DNA of 64,000 bases from Collimonas pratensis (GTDB taxonomy: Bacteria > Pseudomonadota > Gammaproteobacteria > Burkholderiales > Burkholderiaceae_D). The notes beneath the pieces are model-generated. The model saw only the letters and a program-made list of their open reading frames with translations. It was not told the DNA's origin and ran no database searches. This document shows, one piece after another, positions 8,072 to 17,204 of the stretch. Both the position numbers and the translations under genes were made by a program. The stretch is from positions 1,488,001-1,552,000 of the forward strand of contig NZ_CP013234.1 in NCBI RefSeq assembly GCF_001584185.1, in the 5' to 3' direction. Each line of letters opens with the position of its first letter. Position 1 is the first letter of the stretch.

Positions 8072-10338
8072 TGGATGCAATGGCCACAGCCGCTGCGCAA
8101 TATGTGGTCGCCGTGCGCGCGCTGTGCGAATTCACGGCCAAGCAGGGCGATCTCGACTTGCGCTTCACGCCTTCGCCCACGGCGCAGGAAGGCATCACCG
8201 GCCATGCCGTGGTGGCGTCGCGTCGTTCTCCTGGCTATGAAGCGGAAGTCAGCCTGAGCGGCAGCTTCGGCCCCTTGCTGGTGCGCGGCCGCGCCGATGG
8301 CTACGATCCGCGCCTCAACCGCCTGGAGGAGGTCAAGACCTATCGCGGCGACCTCGGCCGCATGCCGGACAACCATCGCCACCTGCATTGGGCGCAGGTC
8401 CGGATCTACGGCCATCTGCTGTGCCAGAGCCGCGGCCTGGACGAGCTGCAGCTGGCGCTGGTCTACTACGATATCGGCAGCCAGAAAGAGATGCTGCTGA
8501 CTGAACACCTGACTGCCGATCTGCTGCGGCAATTCTTCGAAGACCATTGCCGGCGCTTCCTGGCCTGGGCCGAACAGGAAATGGCGCATCGCGCGGCGCG
8601 CGACCTGCAACTGACGGCGCTGCAGTTCCCGCATGCCGATTTCCGTCCGGGCCAGCGCGTCATGGCGGAAGCGGTCTACAAAAGCGCGGTCAGCGGCCGT
8701 TGCCTGCTGGCGCAAGCGCCGACCGGTATCGGCAAGACCATCGGCAGCCTGTTCCCGATGCTGAAAGCGAGCCCGGGCCAGGCACTGGACAAGATTTTTT
8801 TTCTAGCCGCCAAGACCTCGGGCCGGGCGCTGGCGCTGGAGGCGGTGACGCGCATCAGGCACAGCGCGCCGGCCTTGCCCTTGCGCGTGCTGGAACTGGT
8901 GGCGCGCGACAAGGCTTGCGAACATCCGGACAAAGCCTGCCATGGCGAATCCTGTCCGCTGGCGCAAGGCTTCTACGACCGCCTGCCGCAAGCGCGCAGC
9001 GCGGCGATCGAGGCTGGCGCGCTGGACCGCGAGAGCCTGCGCCGGGTGGCCGCCGAACATCGTGTCTGTCCCTATTACCTGAGCCAGGAAATGGCCAGCT
9101 GGTCGGACGTGATCGTCGGCGACTATAACTACTATTTCGATATCAGCGCCATGCTGTACGGCATGGCCAGCGTCAATCAGTGGCGGGTCGGGGTGCTGGT
9201 GGACGAGGCGCACAACATGATCGACCGTGCGCGCAAGATGTATTCCGCAGAAATGGAATACGGCCAGCTGAAAGCCCTGCGCCGCAACGCGCCGCCGGCG
9301 CTCAAGCGCGGGCTGGACCGGGTCAGCAAGCAATGGAACAGCCTGGGCAAGGAGCAGGAAGGCGATTACCTGCATTATGCGGAAATACCGGACGCCTTCG
9401 TTGGCGCGCTGCTGCAGGCCGTGGCCGATATCACCGAGTATACGGTGGAGCATCCGGCGGCGATGGACAGCCATCTGCAGCAATTCTATTTCGATGCCTT
9501 GCACTTCACTCGCATGGCGGAACTGTTCGGCCCGCATTCGCTGTTCGACATCACGCGCCAAAGCGGGCAGGGCAGCACGCTCTGCATCCGCAATATCGTC
9601 CCCGCGCCTTTCCTGGCGCCGCGCTTTGCTGCTGCGCGCAGCACGGTGATGTTTTCCGCCACCTTGAGCCCCTGGCATTTTTACAGCGATACGCTGGGGA
9701 TGCCGGCCGACACCGCCTGGATCGACGTCCCTTCGCCGTTTACTGCAGACCAGCTGCAAGTGCAACTGGCGACCGGCATCTCGACCCGTTTCCAGCACCG
9801 CGAGCGTTCGCTGGCGCCTATCGTCGAGCTGATCGCGCACCAGTACCGGCAGCAGGCCGGTAACTATCTGATGTTTTTCAGCAGTTACGACTACCTGGAA
9901 AAAGTCGCCACGCTGTGCGCGGCACAGCATCCGGAGATTCCGCTATGGCTGCAGGCGCGCCGCATGGACGAGCGGGAGAGGGAAGATTTCCTGGCGCGTT
10001 TTACCGAGAGCTCGCAGGGAGTCGGCTTTGCGGTGCTGGGCGGCGCCTTTGCCGAAGGCATCGACCTGCCGGGTGCGCGCCTGATCGGCGCTTTCATCGC
10101 CACACTGGGGCTGCCGCAGATCAATCCGGTCAATGAACAGATCATGCGCCGCATGGGGGAAACCTTCGGCAACGGTTACGACTACACTTATCTTTATCCC
10201 GGCATGCAAAAAGTGGTGCAAGCTGCCGGCCGCGTGATCCGCACCCAGCAGGACCGCGGCGTGGTGTACTTGATCGACGACCGTTTTGCGCGGCCGGAAG
10301 TCAGGCAGCTGCTGCCGGCGTGGTGGCATGTTGCATGA
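8071..10338 (+). CDS. XPD/DinG-type superfamily 2 helicase with N-terminal PD-(D/E)XK nuclease
   Basis: A 755-residue fusion. Residues 1-180 look like a Cas4/RecB-type nuclease: Asp76, the E-V-K triad at 87-89 and Q109-x3-Y. Then come Walker A QAPTGIGKT (215-223), four cysteines at about 283, 290, 295 and 333 spaced like the XPD iron-sulfur cluster, DEAH at 378-381, MFSATLSP, and a C-terminal helicase domain with GGAFAEGIDLPG and QAAGRVIRTQQDRG. The start ATG overlaps the previous stop (TAATG). Such proteins unwind 5' to 3'; with a FAN1 partner and an SOS box the likely role is repair of crosslinked or branched DNA. The partnership is inference. Confidence 0.92.
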   Translation: MDAMATAAAQYVVAVRALCEFTAKQGDLDLRFTPSPTAQEGITGHAVVASRRSPGYEAEVSLSGSFGPLLVRGRADGYDPRLNRLEEVKTYRGDLGRMPDNHRHLHWAQVRIYGHLLCQSRGLDELQLALVYYDIGSQKEMLLTEHLTADLLRQFFEDHCRRFLAWAEQEMAHRAARDLQLTALQFPHADFRPGQRVMAEAVYKSAVSGRCLLAQAPTGIGKTIGSLFPMLKASPGQALDKIFFLAAKTSGRALALEAVTRIRHSAPALPLRVLELVARDKACEHPDKACHGESCPLAQGFYDRLPQARSAAIEAGALDRESLRRVAAEHRVCPYYLSQEMASWSDVIVGDYNYYFDISAMLYGMASVNQWRVGVLVDEAHNMIDRARKMYSAEMEYGQLKALRRNAPPALKRGLDRVSKQWNSLGKEQEGDYLHYAEIPDAFVGALLQAVADITEYTVEHPAAMDSHLQQFYFDALHFTRMAELFGPHSLFDITRQSGQGSTLCIRNIVPAPFLAPRFAAARSTVMFSATLSPWHFYSDTLGMPADTAWIDVPSPFTADQLQVQLATGISTRFQHRERSLAPIVELIAHQYRQQAGNYLMFFSSYDYLEKVATLCAAQHPEIPLWLQARRMDEREREDFLARFTESSQGVGFAVLGGAFAEGIDLPGARLIGAFIATLGLPQINPVNEQIMRRMGETFGNGYDYTYLYPGMQKVVQAAGRVIRTQQDRGVVYLIDDRFARPEVRQLLPAWWHVA

Positions 10339-10365
10339 ACCGCTGCCGCCGTTTTTGCTGATGCC

Positions 10366-10650
10366 TTAGTCGAACAGCTCTTGCCAGAAGCTTTCCTTTT
10401 TCTTGGGACGGCGGTAGTCGTTGTAATGCGAACCATGCTGCGGCGCGCGGTATTCCGGCTGCCTGTGCGCTTGCTGTTGCGGTGGCGGTTGTGACTGCAC
10501 GCTGACCAGCTCCTGCGTCGATTGCTGGATGATCTTGTCCAGTTCGCCGCGGTCCAGCCAGACCCCGCGGCAACCGGGGCAATAGTCGATTTCAATGCTC
10601 TGGCGCTCGCTCATCACGAGCTCCTTGTCTTTACATACAGGGCAATACAT
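10366..10650 (-). CDS. Small zinc-ribbon (TFIIB-type) protein
   Basis: A 94-residue protein beginning MYCPVCKDKEL, with a second CPGC knuckle and the GVWLDRGEL segment that defines the zf-TFIIB domain family of bacteria. The four cysteines (CPVC and CPGC) should bind one zinc. The middle is rich in Gln/Pro and the tail ends in a KKKESFWQELFD segment. Function is unknown; a nucleic-acid or protein contact role is only a guess from the ribbon. It is convergent with the helicase gene 27 bp away, and lies downstream of the Bax-inhibitor gene on the same strand. Confidence 0.8.
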   Translation of the reverse strand: MYCPVCKDKELVMSERQSIEIDYCPGCRGVWLDRGELDKIIQQSTQELVSVQSQPPPQQQAHRQPEYRAPQHGSHYNDYRRPKKKESFWQELFD

Positions 10651-10710
10651 AAACGTTCTCCATTATCTTGAAAGTTGACAGGACCGGGCGGCGTACACCC
10701 GGCCTGTGGT

Positions 10711-11397
10711 TTACTCTTTGTTGACGAAGCCCAGCAACTGCAGCAGGCTGGTGAACAAGCTGAAAATCGAGACGAACAGGCTGACGGTCGCCATCACGTA
10801 ATTGGTTTCGCCGCCGCGCACGATATTGTTGGTTTCAAACAGGATCATGCCGGACATCAGCAATACGAATACCGCCGATACGGTCAACGACAAGGCCGGA
10901 ATGCTGAAGAACAGCGCCGCCAGTCCTGCCACGAAAGCCACCAGTACGCCCACCGTCAGCATGCCGCCCATGAAGGACAAGTCACGCTTGGTGACCAGCG
11001 CGTAGGCCGACATGCCCAGGAAAATAATGGCGGTGCCGGCCAGCGCCATCGTCACCGTCAGGCCGCCGTTGGCCATGCTCAGGTACTTGCTGAGGATCGG
11101 ACCCAGGGTGTAACCCATGAAGCCGGTCAGCGCGAACACCAAGCCGACGCCGAGCCCGCGGTCGCGGTACTTGGTGACCAGGAACAGCAGGCCAAAGTAA
11201 CCGACCAGGGTGATGACGATGCCAGGTCCTGGCAGGTTTAGCGCCAGCGCAGCGGCGGCGACGATGGCGCTGAAGCCCAGACACAGCGACAGCAGCAGAT
11301 AGGTGTTGCGCAAGACCTGGCGTGCGGCGCCGTCCATCACCGTGGTGGCGGCATAAGCGGCGCTGCGGTTGCGCAGGATGTTGTAGCGGTTGTTCAT
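10711..11397 (-). CDS. Bax inhibitor-1 / YccA-family inner membrane protein
   Basis: A 228-residue protein with seven hydrophobic segments, ending in FETNNIVRGGETNYVMATVSLFV and LLQLLGF, the signature end of the UPF0005/BI-1 family. E. coli YccA restrains the FtsH protease; other members conduct calcium. The ATG at 11397 gives the usual length; longer in-frame starts run into the next gene. It lies 16 bp downstream of the HPF-like gene on the same strand, so they probably share a transcript. Confidence 0.9.
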   Translation of the reverse strand: MNNRYNILRNRSAAYAATTVMDGAARQVLRNTYLLLSLCLGFSAIVAAAALALNLPGPGIVITLVGYFGLLFLVTKYRDRGLGVGLVFALTGFMGYTLGPILSKYLSMANGGLTVTMALAGTAIIFLGMSAYALVTKRDLSFMGGMLTVGVLVAFVAGLAALFFSIPALSLTVSAVFVLLMSGMILFETNNIVRGGETNYVMATVSLFVSIFSLFTSLLQLLGFVNKE

Positions 11398-11413
11398 GAT
11401 GGTCTTTCGTAAA

Positions 11414-11767
11414 TTAAATAACGGCCGGCTCAAGCGCCGGCGCCAGGTACTTGGTGTGGGCAATCGATCGGGTGCGTGCCAGCAGGCGTTCGATGGCATG
11501 GGCGGCGCGATGCGCTGCCTGGTCGACCATGGCGGCAATATCGCTGCCTTTTTCCGTGATCACCACGGTCGGCAGGCCATTCAGGGTCAGCTGGATCTGG
11601 CATTGCTTGTCGATGCCGCCGCGCGGGCCGTTCTGGTCGCTGATGCGCACCTTCAATGCCTGGATGCTGTAATGCTTTCGGTCCAGCGCAAGACTCAGAC
11701 GGCTGCTTACATACTCGCGCAGTCTGCGGCTGAGTTTTACACCATTTGCAACGATGGTCGGTTTCAT
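11414..11767 (-). CDS. HPF/RaiA-family ribosome-associated factor
   Basis: A 117-residue protein of the S30AE fold: MKPTIVANGVKLSRRLREYVSSRL at the start, a basic LDRKHYSIQALKVRISD strand, and an AAMVDQAAHRAAHAIERLL helix. Members bind the decoding region of idle 30S subunits and promote hibernation. The ATG at 11767 follows GGAG at good spacing; one codon earlier there is an in-frame TTG. The protein is of the short HPF type with no dimerisation domain. It leads a two-gene unit with the BI-1 gene. Confidence 0.72.
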   Translation of the reverse strand: MKPTIVANGVKLSRRLREYVSSRLSLALDRKHYSIQALKVRISDQNGPRGGIDKQCQIQLTLNGLPTVVITEKGSDIAAMVDQAAHRAAHAIERLLARTRSIAHTKYLAPALEPAVI

Positions 11768-11865
11768 CAAAGACTCCAGTTCGTTTCAGGAGTAATCATC
11801 ATATAGTCGCGACATGAATTAAAAAAGCGAAGATAATCGAAGAATTACTTCGGAAAAACAGAACA

Positions 11866-12786
11866 ATGAAATCATCCGCACTGAACTTTCGGCATCTGCA
11901 TTACTTCTGGGTGGTGGCCAAGGAGGGCAGCGTCACGCGCGCCGCCGAACGGCTGGGGCTGGCGGTGCAAACCGTCAGCGCCCAGCTATCGCTGCTGGAG
12001 CAGGAAGTCGGCAAGGCGCTGTTGGCGCCGCAAGGACGGCGGCTGGTGCTGACCGAGGCCGGGCGCCTGGCGCTCGGCTATGCCGACCAGATTTTCCTGC
12101 TGGGCGAGCAGATGCAGGAGGCGCTGGCGGCGGCCGACGACGAACCGACCATGCGGCTGGCGGTAGGGATTTCCGATTCCTTGCCGAAACTGATCTCGGC
12201 GCGCTTGCTGGAAGCCGCTCTGCGCTTGCCGCAGCGGGTCAAGCTGGTGTGCTTTGAAGACAAGTTCGAAGCGCTGCTGGGCGACCTCACACTGCACAAG
12301 CTGGACGTGGTGCTGACCGACCGGCCGGCGCCATCCGGCACGGCGCTGCGGGTATTCAGCCATTTGCTGGGTGAAAGCGATATCGCGCTGTTTGGCAGCA
12401 AAGAGCTGGCCAAGCGCTATAAGCCCAAGTTCCCGGCCAGTTTGCGCGGCGCACCGCTGCTGCTGCCGACCCGCAATAACGTGATTCGCGGCCGTATCGA
12501 CCACTGGTTTGAAACCCGTGAATTGAGGCCGGATGTGGTGGGGGAGTTCGACGACAATGCTTTGCTGAACACTTTCGGCCGCAGCGGCCTCGGCCTGTTC
12601 CCGGCGCCGTCGGCGCTGGCGGCGGATGTCGAGGAACAGTTCGGCGCCGTGCTGATCGGCCAGCTGGAACAGGTGCACGAGCAGTTTTATGCGGTCTCGA
12701 ATGAACGCAAGATCAAGCATCCGGCGGTGGAGGCGATCCTGTCGGCCATCCATGGCCGGGTGTTTACCCAGGTCAAGCGCAGGTGA
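11866..12786 (+). CDS. nhaR: LysR-family regulator, NhaR-like
   Basis: A 306-residue LysR protein. The HTH (LNFRHLHYFWVVAKEGSVTRAAERLGLAVQTVS is the covered region, residues ~7-39) and the following QLSLLEQEVG linker match NhaR, the activator of sodium/proton antiporter genes, more than generic LysR proteins. The effector domain includes the LLLPTRNNVIRG segment typical of NhaR-like proteins. No nha gene is adjacent, although an NhaD-type antiporter lies 17 kb away. It is divergent from the HPF-like gene across 98 bp and converges with the AraC gene with a 15-bp gap. Confidence 0.8.
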   Translation: MKSSALNFRHLHYFWVVAKEGSVTRAAERLGLAVQTVSAQLSLLEQEVGKALLAPQGRRLVLTEAGRLALGYADQIFLLGEQMQEALAAADDEPTMRLAVGISDSLPKLISARLLEAALRLPQRVKLVCFEDKFEALLGDLTLHKLDVVLTDRPAPSGTALRVFSHLLGESDIALFGSKELAKRYKPKFPASLRGAPLLLPTRNNVIRGRIDHWFETRELRPDVVGEFDDNALLNTFGRSGLGLFPAPSALAADVEEQFGAVLIGQLEQVHEQFYAVSNERKIKHPAVEAILSAIHGRVFTQVKRR

Positions 12787-12801
12787 CAGCCAGCAGGCAT
12801 G

Positions 12802-13842
12802 CTATGCGGTCGACAGGGCGCGCCGGTGTTCGCCCGGACTGCTGCCGGTCCATTTCTTGAAGGCGCGGTGGAAGGCGCTGGGATCGGCAAAACCGAGGTT
12901 GATGGCGATCTCTTCGATGCTCAGGGCCGAGCCGCTCAGGTAGTTGATCGCCAGGTCGCGCCGCAGGTTGTCCTTGATCGCCTGGTACGACTGTCCCTCT
13001 TGGCTGAGCTTGCGGCGCAGCGTCGAGGCGGGCGTCTGCAGCTGCCGCGACAAGCTGTCGAAATCCGACCATTGATTCATCGGCAGCTGGCGCAGATGAC
13101 GGCGGATGGTGGCCGCCAGGCTGTCGTGGTTACTGTATTTCACCAGCAGGTTGCCCGGCGCTTCGCGCAAGAAGGCGGGCAGGGTGCGCTGGTTCTGCAC
13201 GATCGGCAGCGCCAGGCAGGCGGCGTCGAAGGTGATGCTGGTGCGCGCCTGGCCGAAGCGCGCCTGGTCGCAGAAGCGGATTTTGTAATCGAGGCTGGCG
13301 GGCGGTTCGTCGCAGCGGAAATCGGCCGACAGCAGCTGGATGCGGCGGCCGATCAGCCAGCTGCCGACGCCATGCACGAACATCAGGAAAGTGGCGTAGG
13401 TGAACATGCGGCGCGGGCTGCCGCCTTCGTTGATGACGATGCAGGCCACGCCATCTTGTTGCGACAGGCTGGCCGAGATGTCGTCCAGCACCAGCCGCAG
13501 GAAATCCAGCATGCGCGACAGCGCCTTGCCCAGGTTGGCGCTGTGCAGGGCGCTGCGGCACAGCAGGTTGAAGCTGCCGACCCGCATCGGATGGCTGTCC
13601 ATGCCAAAGAATTCATCATCGGTGGCTTGCGAAATCAGATACCACAGGCGGCCGTAGCTGGCCGCCGCCACCCGCGCGTGCGGCGACGCCAGCAGGCGCG
13701 GTGAAATCCCCGCCTGCAGCAGCAAAGCATCGGCATCCATGCCGCGCTGGCGCATGCAATGCAGCGCTTCGCCGACAAGGCCAATGGCGATCGTCCCTTT
13801 CTCCCAGTCTTCCATATGATTACCTATAAAACCATTCGACAT
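12802..13842 (-). CDS. AraC-family regulator with arabinose-binding-like N domain
   Basis: A regulator of about 346 residues. The N-terminal ~200 residues are the helical ligand domain seen in OruR/ArgR-like AraC proteins, and the last ~100 residues hold two HTHs, ending in SIEEIAINLGFADPSAFHRAFKKWTGSSPGEHRR. The start is uncertain: ATG at 13842 or 13815 are both possible. It is transcribed away from the acyl-CoA synthetase/dehydrogenase pair across about 150 bp, which suggests it controls that pair in response to a fatty or aromatic acid derivative. The ligand is not evident. Confidence 0.85.
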   Translation of the reverse strand: MSNGFIGNHMEDWEKGTIAIGLVGEALHCMRQRGMDADALLLQAGISPRLLASPHARVAAASYGRLWYLISQATDDEFFGMDSHPMRVGSFNLLCRSALHSANLGKALSRMLDFLRLVLDDISASLSQQDGVACIVINEGGSPRRMFTYATFLMFVHGVGSWLIGRRIQLLSADFRCDEPPASLDYKIRFCDQARFGQARTSITFDAACLALPIVQNQRTLPAFLREAPGNLLVKYSNHDSLAATIRRHLRQLPMNQWSDFDSLSRQLQTPASTLRRKLSQEGQSYQAIKDNLRRDLAINYLSGSALSIEEIAINLGFADPSAFHRAFKKWTGSSPGEHRRALSTA

Positions 13843-13993
13843 AGGTGTTGCATTTCCGATCAACCGTAATGATCGCTTTTAACATGGCCTCAAGTCACTA
13901 AATATCCTAGACTTAGCCGCAGTAACTCGATTTCTCATGACAACAAAACAAGAACTGACCAAGTCAGTCATTTTAGGTTAGAGGAGAAGATTC

Positions 13994-15661
13994 ATGTCAT
14001 CAGCTTTCTCAGGCGCGGCTCATGCCGTGCCGGACTATGCGCAGTTCTATGCCGATTTCAAGCTCGACAGCGTGGCTGCCGAACTGGCCGGCAGCCTTGA
14101 GACGGGCGTCAATGCCTGCGTCGAATGCTGCGACCGCCACGCTACGCCAGGCCGCATCGCCCTCAACTGGGAAGGCAAGGATGGCCGCAGCGCCAGCTAT
14201 ACCTTCGCCCAGCTACAGGAATTGTCTGGTCGTTTTGCTAATTTCCTGAAGGCGCAGGGCGTACAACCGGGCGACCGCGTCGCCGGCCTGTTGCCGCGCA
14301 CGCCGGAGCTGCTGGTGGCGATCCTCGGCGCCTGGCGCGCCGGCGCAGTGTACCAGCCGCTGTTCACGGCCTTCGGTTCGAAATCGATCGAGTACCGGGT
14401 CGCCGCCAGCGAGGCCAGGCTGATCGTCACCGATGCCGACAATCGCCACAAGCTGGACGAAGTACCGCAATGCCCGCCGGTCATGACGGTCAATGGCGCC
14501 AGCGCGCTGGCCGCCGGCGACCTCGGTTTCTGGGACGAGATGGGCAAGCACTCGACCGAATTTTCGCCGGTGATGCGCAAGGCCGAGGATGCTTTCATCA
14601 TGCTGTTCACCTCCGGCACCACCGGCCCGGCCAAGGGCGTATCGGTGCCGCTGAAGGCGCTGTTGTCGTTCTACGTCTACACCCGTTATGCAGTCGACCT
14701 GCGGCCCGAGGATGCCTTCTGGAATATCGCCGATCCGGGCTGGGCCTACGGCCTGTATTACTGCGTGACCGGGCCGCTGATGATGGGTCACGCGATTACT
14801 TTTTACGAAGGTTCCTTCACCGTAGAGAGCACCTATCGCATCATCAAGAAATACGGCATCACCAACCTGACCGGCTCGCCGACTGCCTACCGCATGCTGA
14901 TCGCCGCCGGCGCAGAGGCCGCGGCGCCGGTCAAGGGCCAGTTGCGCGCGGTCAGCAGCGCCGGCGAACCGCTCAACCCGGAGGTGATACGCTGGTTCCG
15001 CGAACATCTGGACACGCTGATCAACGATCACTACGGCCAGACCGAAACCGGCATGGTGCTGTGCAATCACCATGGCTTGCAGCACGCGGTGCACATGGGG
15101 TCGGCCGGCCTTGCCATGCCGGGTTACCGGCTGGCGGTGATTGACGACGATGAAAAGGAGCTGGGCGTTGGCGAGCCGGGCGTGCTGGCGGTGGACCGTC
15201 CGCGTTCGCCCATCTACTGGTTCCAGGGTTACTGGCAACAGGACAACAGCCGCGACCGCAGCGACTACTACGTCACTGGCGATACGGTGGAGCTGAACCA
15301 GGACGGCAGCATCAGCTTTATCGGCCGCGGCGACGATATCATTACTTCGTCCGGCTACCGCATAGGTCCCTTCGATGTCGAGAGCGCGCTGCTGGAGCAT
15401 CCTGCGGTGGTCGAGGCAGCGGTGGTCGGCAAGCCGGATCCGGAGCGCACGGAACTGGTCAAGGCCTTCGTTGTCCTCAACAAGGATTACGCGCCGAGCG
15501 CCGCACTGACGGAAGAATTGCAGCAATACGTCAAGCGTCGCCTGGCCGCGCATTCCTATCCGCGCGAAATCGAATTTTTGACGGAATTACCCAAAACCCC
15601 CAGCGGCAAACTGCAGCGCTTCATCTTGCGCAACCAGGAAATCGCTAAAGCAAAAATGTAA
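13994..15661 (+). CDS. Acyl-CoA synthetase (AMP-forming, ANL superfamily)
   Basis: A 555-residue adenylate-forming ligase. Landmarks are the P-loop TSGTTGPAKG, the YGQTETG motif, GRGDDIITSSGYRIGPFDVE and the catalytic-lysine segment PSGKLQRF near the C terminus. Length and motifs fit a medium-chain acyl-CoA or acetyl-CoA-like synthetase rather than long-chain FadD. A clear AGGAG lies upstream of the ATG. The SDR dehydrogenase follows 12 bp downstream, so the pair would activate an acid and then oxidise a 3-hydroxyacyl-CoA. The exact substrate cannot be read from the sequence. Confidence 0.9.
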   Translation: MSSAFSGAAHAVPDYAQFYADFKLDSVAAELAGSLETGVNACVECCDRHATPGRIALNWEGKDGRSASYTFAQLQELSGRFANFLKAQGVQPGDRVAGLLPRTPELLVAILGAWRAGAVYQPLFTAFGSKSIEYRVAASEARLIVTDADNRHKLDEVPQCPPVMTVNGASALAAGDLGFWDEMGKHSTEFSPVMRKAEDAFIMLFTSGTTGPAKGVSVPLKALLSFYVYTRYAVDLRPEDAFWNIADPGWAYGLYYCVTGPLMMGHAITFYEGSFTVESTYRIIKKYGITNLTGSPTAYRMLIAAGAEAAAPVKGQLRAVSSAGEPLNPEVIRWFREHLDTLINDHYGQTETGMVLCNHHGLQHAVHMGSAGLAMPGYRLAVIDDDEKELGVGEPGVLAVDRPRSPIYWFQGYWQQDNSRDRSDYYVTGDTVELNQDGSISFIGRGDDIITSSGYRIGPFDVESALLEHPAVVEAAVVGKPDPERTELVKAFVVLNKDYAPSAALTEELQQYVKRRLAAHSYPREIEFLTELPKTPSGKLQRFILRNQEIAKAKM

Positions 15662-15673
15662 AGAAGAGAAAAT

Positions 15674-16441
15674 ATGCAAATCGAAAACAATGTATTCCTG
15701 ATTTCCGGCGGCGGCTCAGGCCTCGGCGCGGCCACTGCCGCCATGCTGGTGCAAGGCGGCGCCAAGGTGGTGATTGCCGACATCAACCAGGAAGCCGGCG
15801 CTGCGCTGGCGACGCATCTGGGCAGCAATGCGCGCTTTGTCGCCACCGACGTCTGCAGCGAAAGCAGCGCGCAGGAAGCGGTGGACACGGCAGTCAAGGT
15901 GTTCGGCGGCCTGCATGGCCTGATCAGCTGCGCCGGCGTAGCGCCGGCCAAGCGCATCGTCGGCAAGGAAGGTCCGCACGGCCTGGAAGACTTTACACGG
16001 GTGGTGCAGATCAACCTGATCGGTACCTTTAACATGATGCGCCTGGCGGCTGATGCGATGAGCAAGGGCGAGCCGAATGCAGACGGCGAACGCGGCGTGG
16101 TCATCAACACCGCCTCGGTGGCGGCTTTCGACGGCCAGATCGGACAGGCAGCCTACGCTTCCTCCAAGGGCGGCGTGGTGGCGCTGACCTTGCCGGCAGC
16201 GCGCGAACTGTCGCGCCATGGCATCCGCGTGATGACGATCGCGCCGGGCATCATGGAAACGCCGATGCTGCTGGGCATGCCGGCGGAAGTGCAGGAAGCG
16301 CTGGGGAAAATGGTGCCGTTCCCGCCACGGCTGGGCAAGCCGGCGGAATTCTCGGCGCTGGTGAAGACCATCCTGGAAACGGTTTACCTGAACGGCGAAG
16401 TGATCCGCCTGGACGGCGGCATCCGCTTGGCGCCGAAGTAA
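15674..16441 (+). CDS. SDR-family 3-hydroxyacyl-CoA dehydrogenase type 2-like
   Basis: A 255-residue short-chain dehydrogenase. The nucleotide-binding segment is SGGGSGLG (in place of TGxxxGxG), NTASVAA carries the catalytic Ser, YASSK carries Tyr and Lys, and the end [25 protein letters not shown] is characteristic of the HSD17B10/type 2 3-hydroxyacyl-CoA dehydrogenase group, which uses NAD. It is 12 bp after the acyl-CoA synthetase and has GAAGAGAA as ribosome site. Likely role is a beta-oxidation step on the product of its neighbour. Confidence 0.88.
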   Translation: MQIENNVFLISGGGSGLGAATAAMLVQGGAKVVIADINQEAGAALATHLGSNARFVATDVCSESSAQEAVDTAVKVFGGLHGLISCAGVAPAKRIVGKEGPHGLEDFTRVVQINLIGTFNMMRLAADAMSKGEPNADGERGVVINTASVAAFDGQIGQAAYASSKGGVVALTLPAARELSRHGIRVMTIAPGIMETPMLLGMPAEVQEALGKMVPFPPRLGKPAEFSALVKTILETVYLNGEVIRLDGGIRLAPK

Positions 16442-16451
16442 TTGCCTGAAG

Positions 16452-16483
16452 CGGGCCGGTTCAGCCAGAGCTGGTCCGGCCCG
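16452..16483. terminator. Hairpin between convergent genes
   Basis: CGGGCCGG and CCGGCCCG pair perfectly around an inner CCAG-AG-CTGG stem. There is no T tract. It lies in the 48-bp gap between the converging SDR and thioredoxin genes, so it may stop transcripts from both sides. Confidence 0.5.
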
Positions 16484-16489
16484 TGCCAT

Positions 16490-16942
16490 CTATCGTTTTA
16501 CGATTTCCTTGTTGAAGAAATCATAGATGCCGTTCTCGCCCATGCGGCGGGCATCGGCCAGCTCGCCCGCCTTGGTCGAATAGACGATCTGGTTGTCCGG
16601 GCTGAGCAGCACTGCCGCCGGAATGCCTTTCTTGATCGGGTTGCCGTAAGACTGGGCAACATCGAGATTCTTGTCGAAATTGCCGACATCGACCTTCACC
16701 AGAATGAATTTGCCATCGATCAGCGCCGCGCTCTTGCCGTGCAGCGCCTTGTCCAGTTCGCGGCAATCGGTGCACCAGTTGGCGCCGAACACCAGGATCA
16801 CCTGCTTTTTGCTGGCCTGCGCCTGGCTCAGGGCCTGGCTGACGTCGGCCTTGGCATCGGCTTTTTCATCGTAGGGAAGGTTGGCCGCCGATACCGCCTG
16901 CGCCAGCAGCAAGCCCAGGCACAGCGCAAAGAATTTTTTCAT
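16490..16942 (-). CDS. Exported thioredoxin-like protein
   Basis: A 150-residue protein with an N-terminal signal peptide (MKKFFALCLGLLLAQAVSA, cleavage near residue 19) and a thioredoxin fold carrying the redox motif NWCTDCREL. The cis-Pro follows in KGIPAAVLL. It is expected in the periplasm. The CTDC pair and the overall shape resemble the DsbD C-terminal domain and related thioredoxin_7 proteins, so reduction of periplasmic disulfides is likely. No partner gene is adjacent. Confidence 0.83.
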   Translation of the reverse strand: MKKFFALCLGLLLAQAVSAANLPYDEKADAKADVSQALSQAQASKKQVILVFGANWCTDCRELDKALHGKSAALIDGKFILVKVDVGNFDKNLDVAQSYGNPIKKGIPAAVLLSPDNQIVYSTKAGELADARRMGENGIYDFFNKEIVKR

Positions 16943-17204
16943 GATGCGATCCTCGATAGTTCTGAATGGTTACAGTTGAATGAACATCCGCCGCCGGCCG
17001 GATGTTTTACGGAGTTGGTTGCGTATTCGTGTATATATTTGAGAGTATATTTCGTTTTGGCAATTGACGGTGCCGCCCGGTATTTCGGCTTGAGCATATT
17101 GAACGATAAGGCCGGGTTTCAATCTGAACAAGCGCATTCCGCCGTAAAGTACCGTGAGTTTGCCAAATTATGGCAAACTGCGGGCTGATTTTGGGAGCCT
17201 CGCG

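Noticed and set aside
6368..8080. A 570-codon minus-strand frame over the FAN1-like gene
   Set aside because: It mirrors the third-position GC bias of the true gene, whose VRR-NUC motifs are unambiguous.
14213..15553. A 446-codon minus-strand frame over the acyl-CoA synthetase
   Set aside because: The plus strand encodes a full ANL enzyme with all motifs.
16943..17204. Promoter TTGACG with CATATT before lolC
   Set aside because: The two hexamers are 25 bp apart, too far for a sigma-70 promoter.
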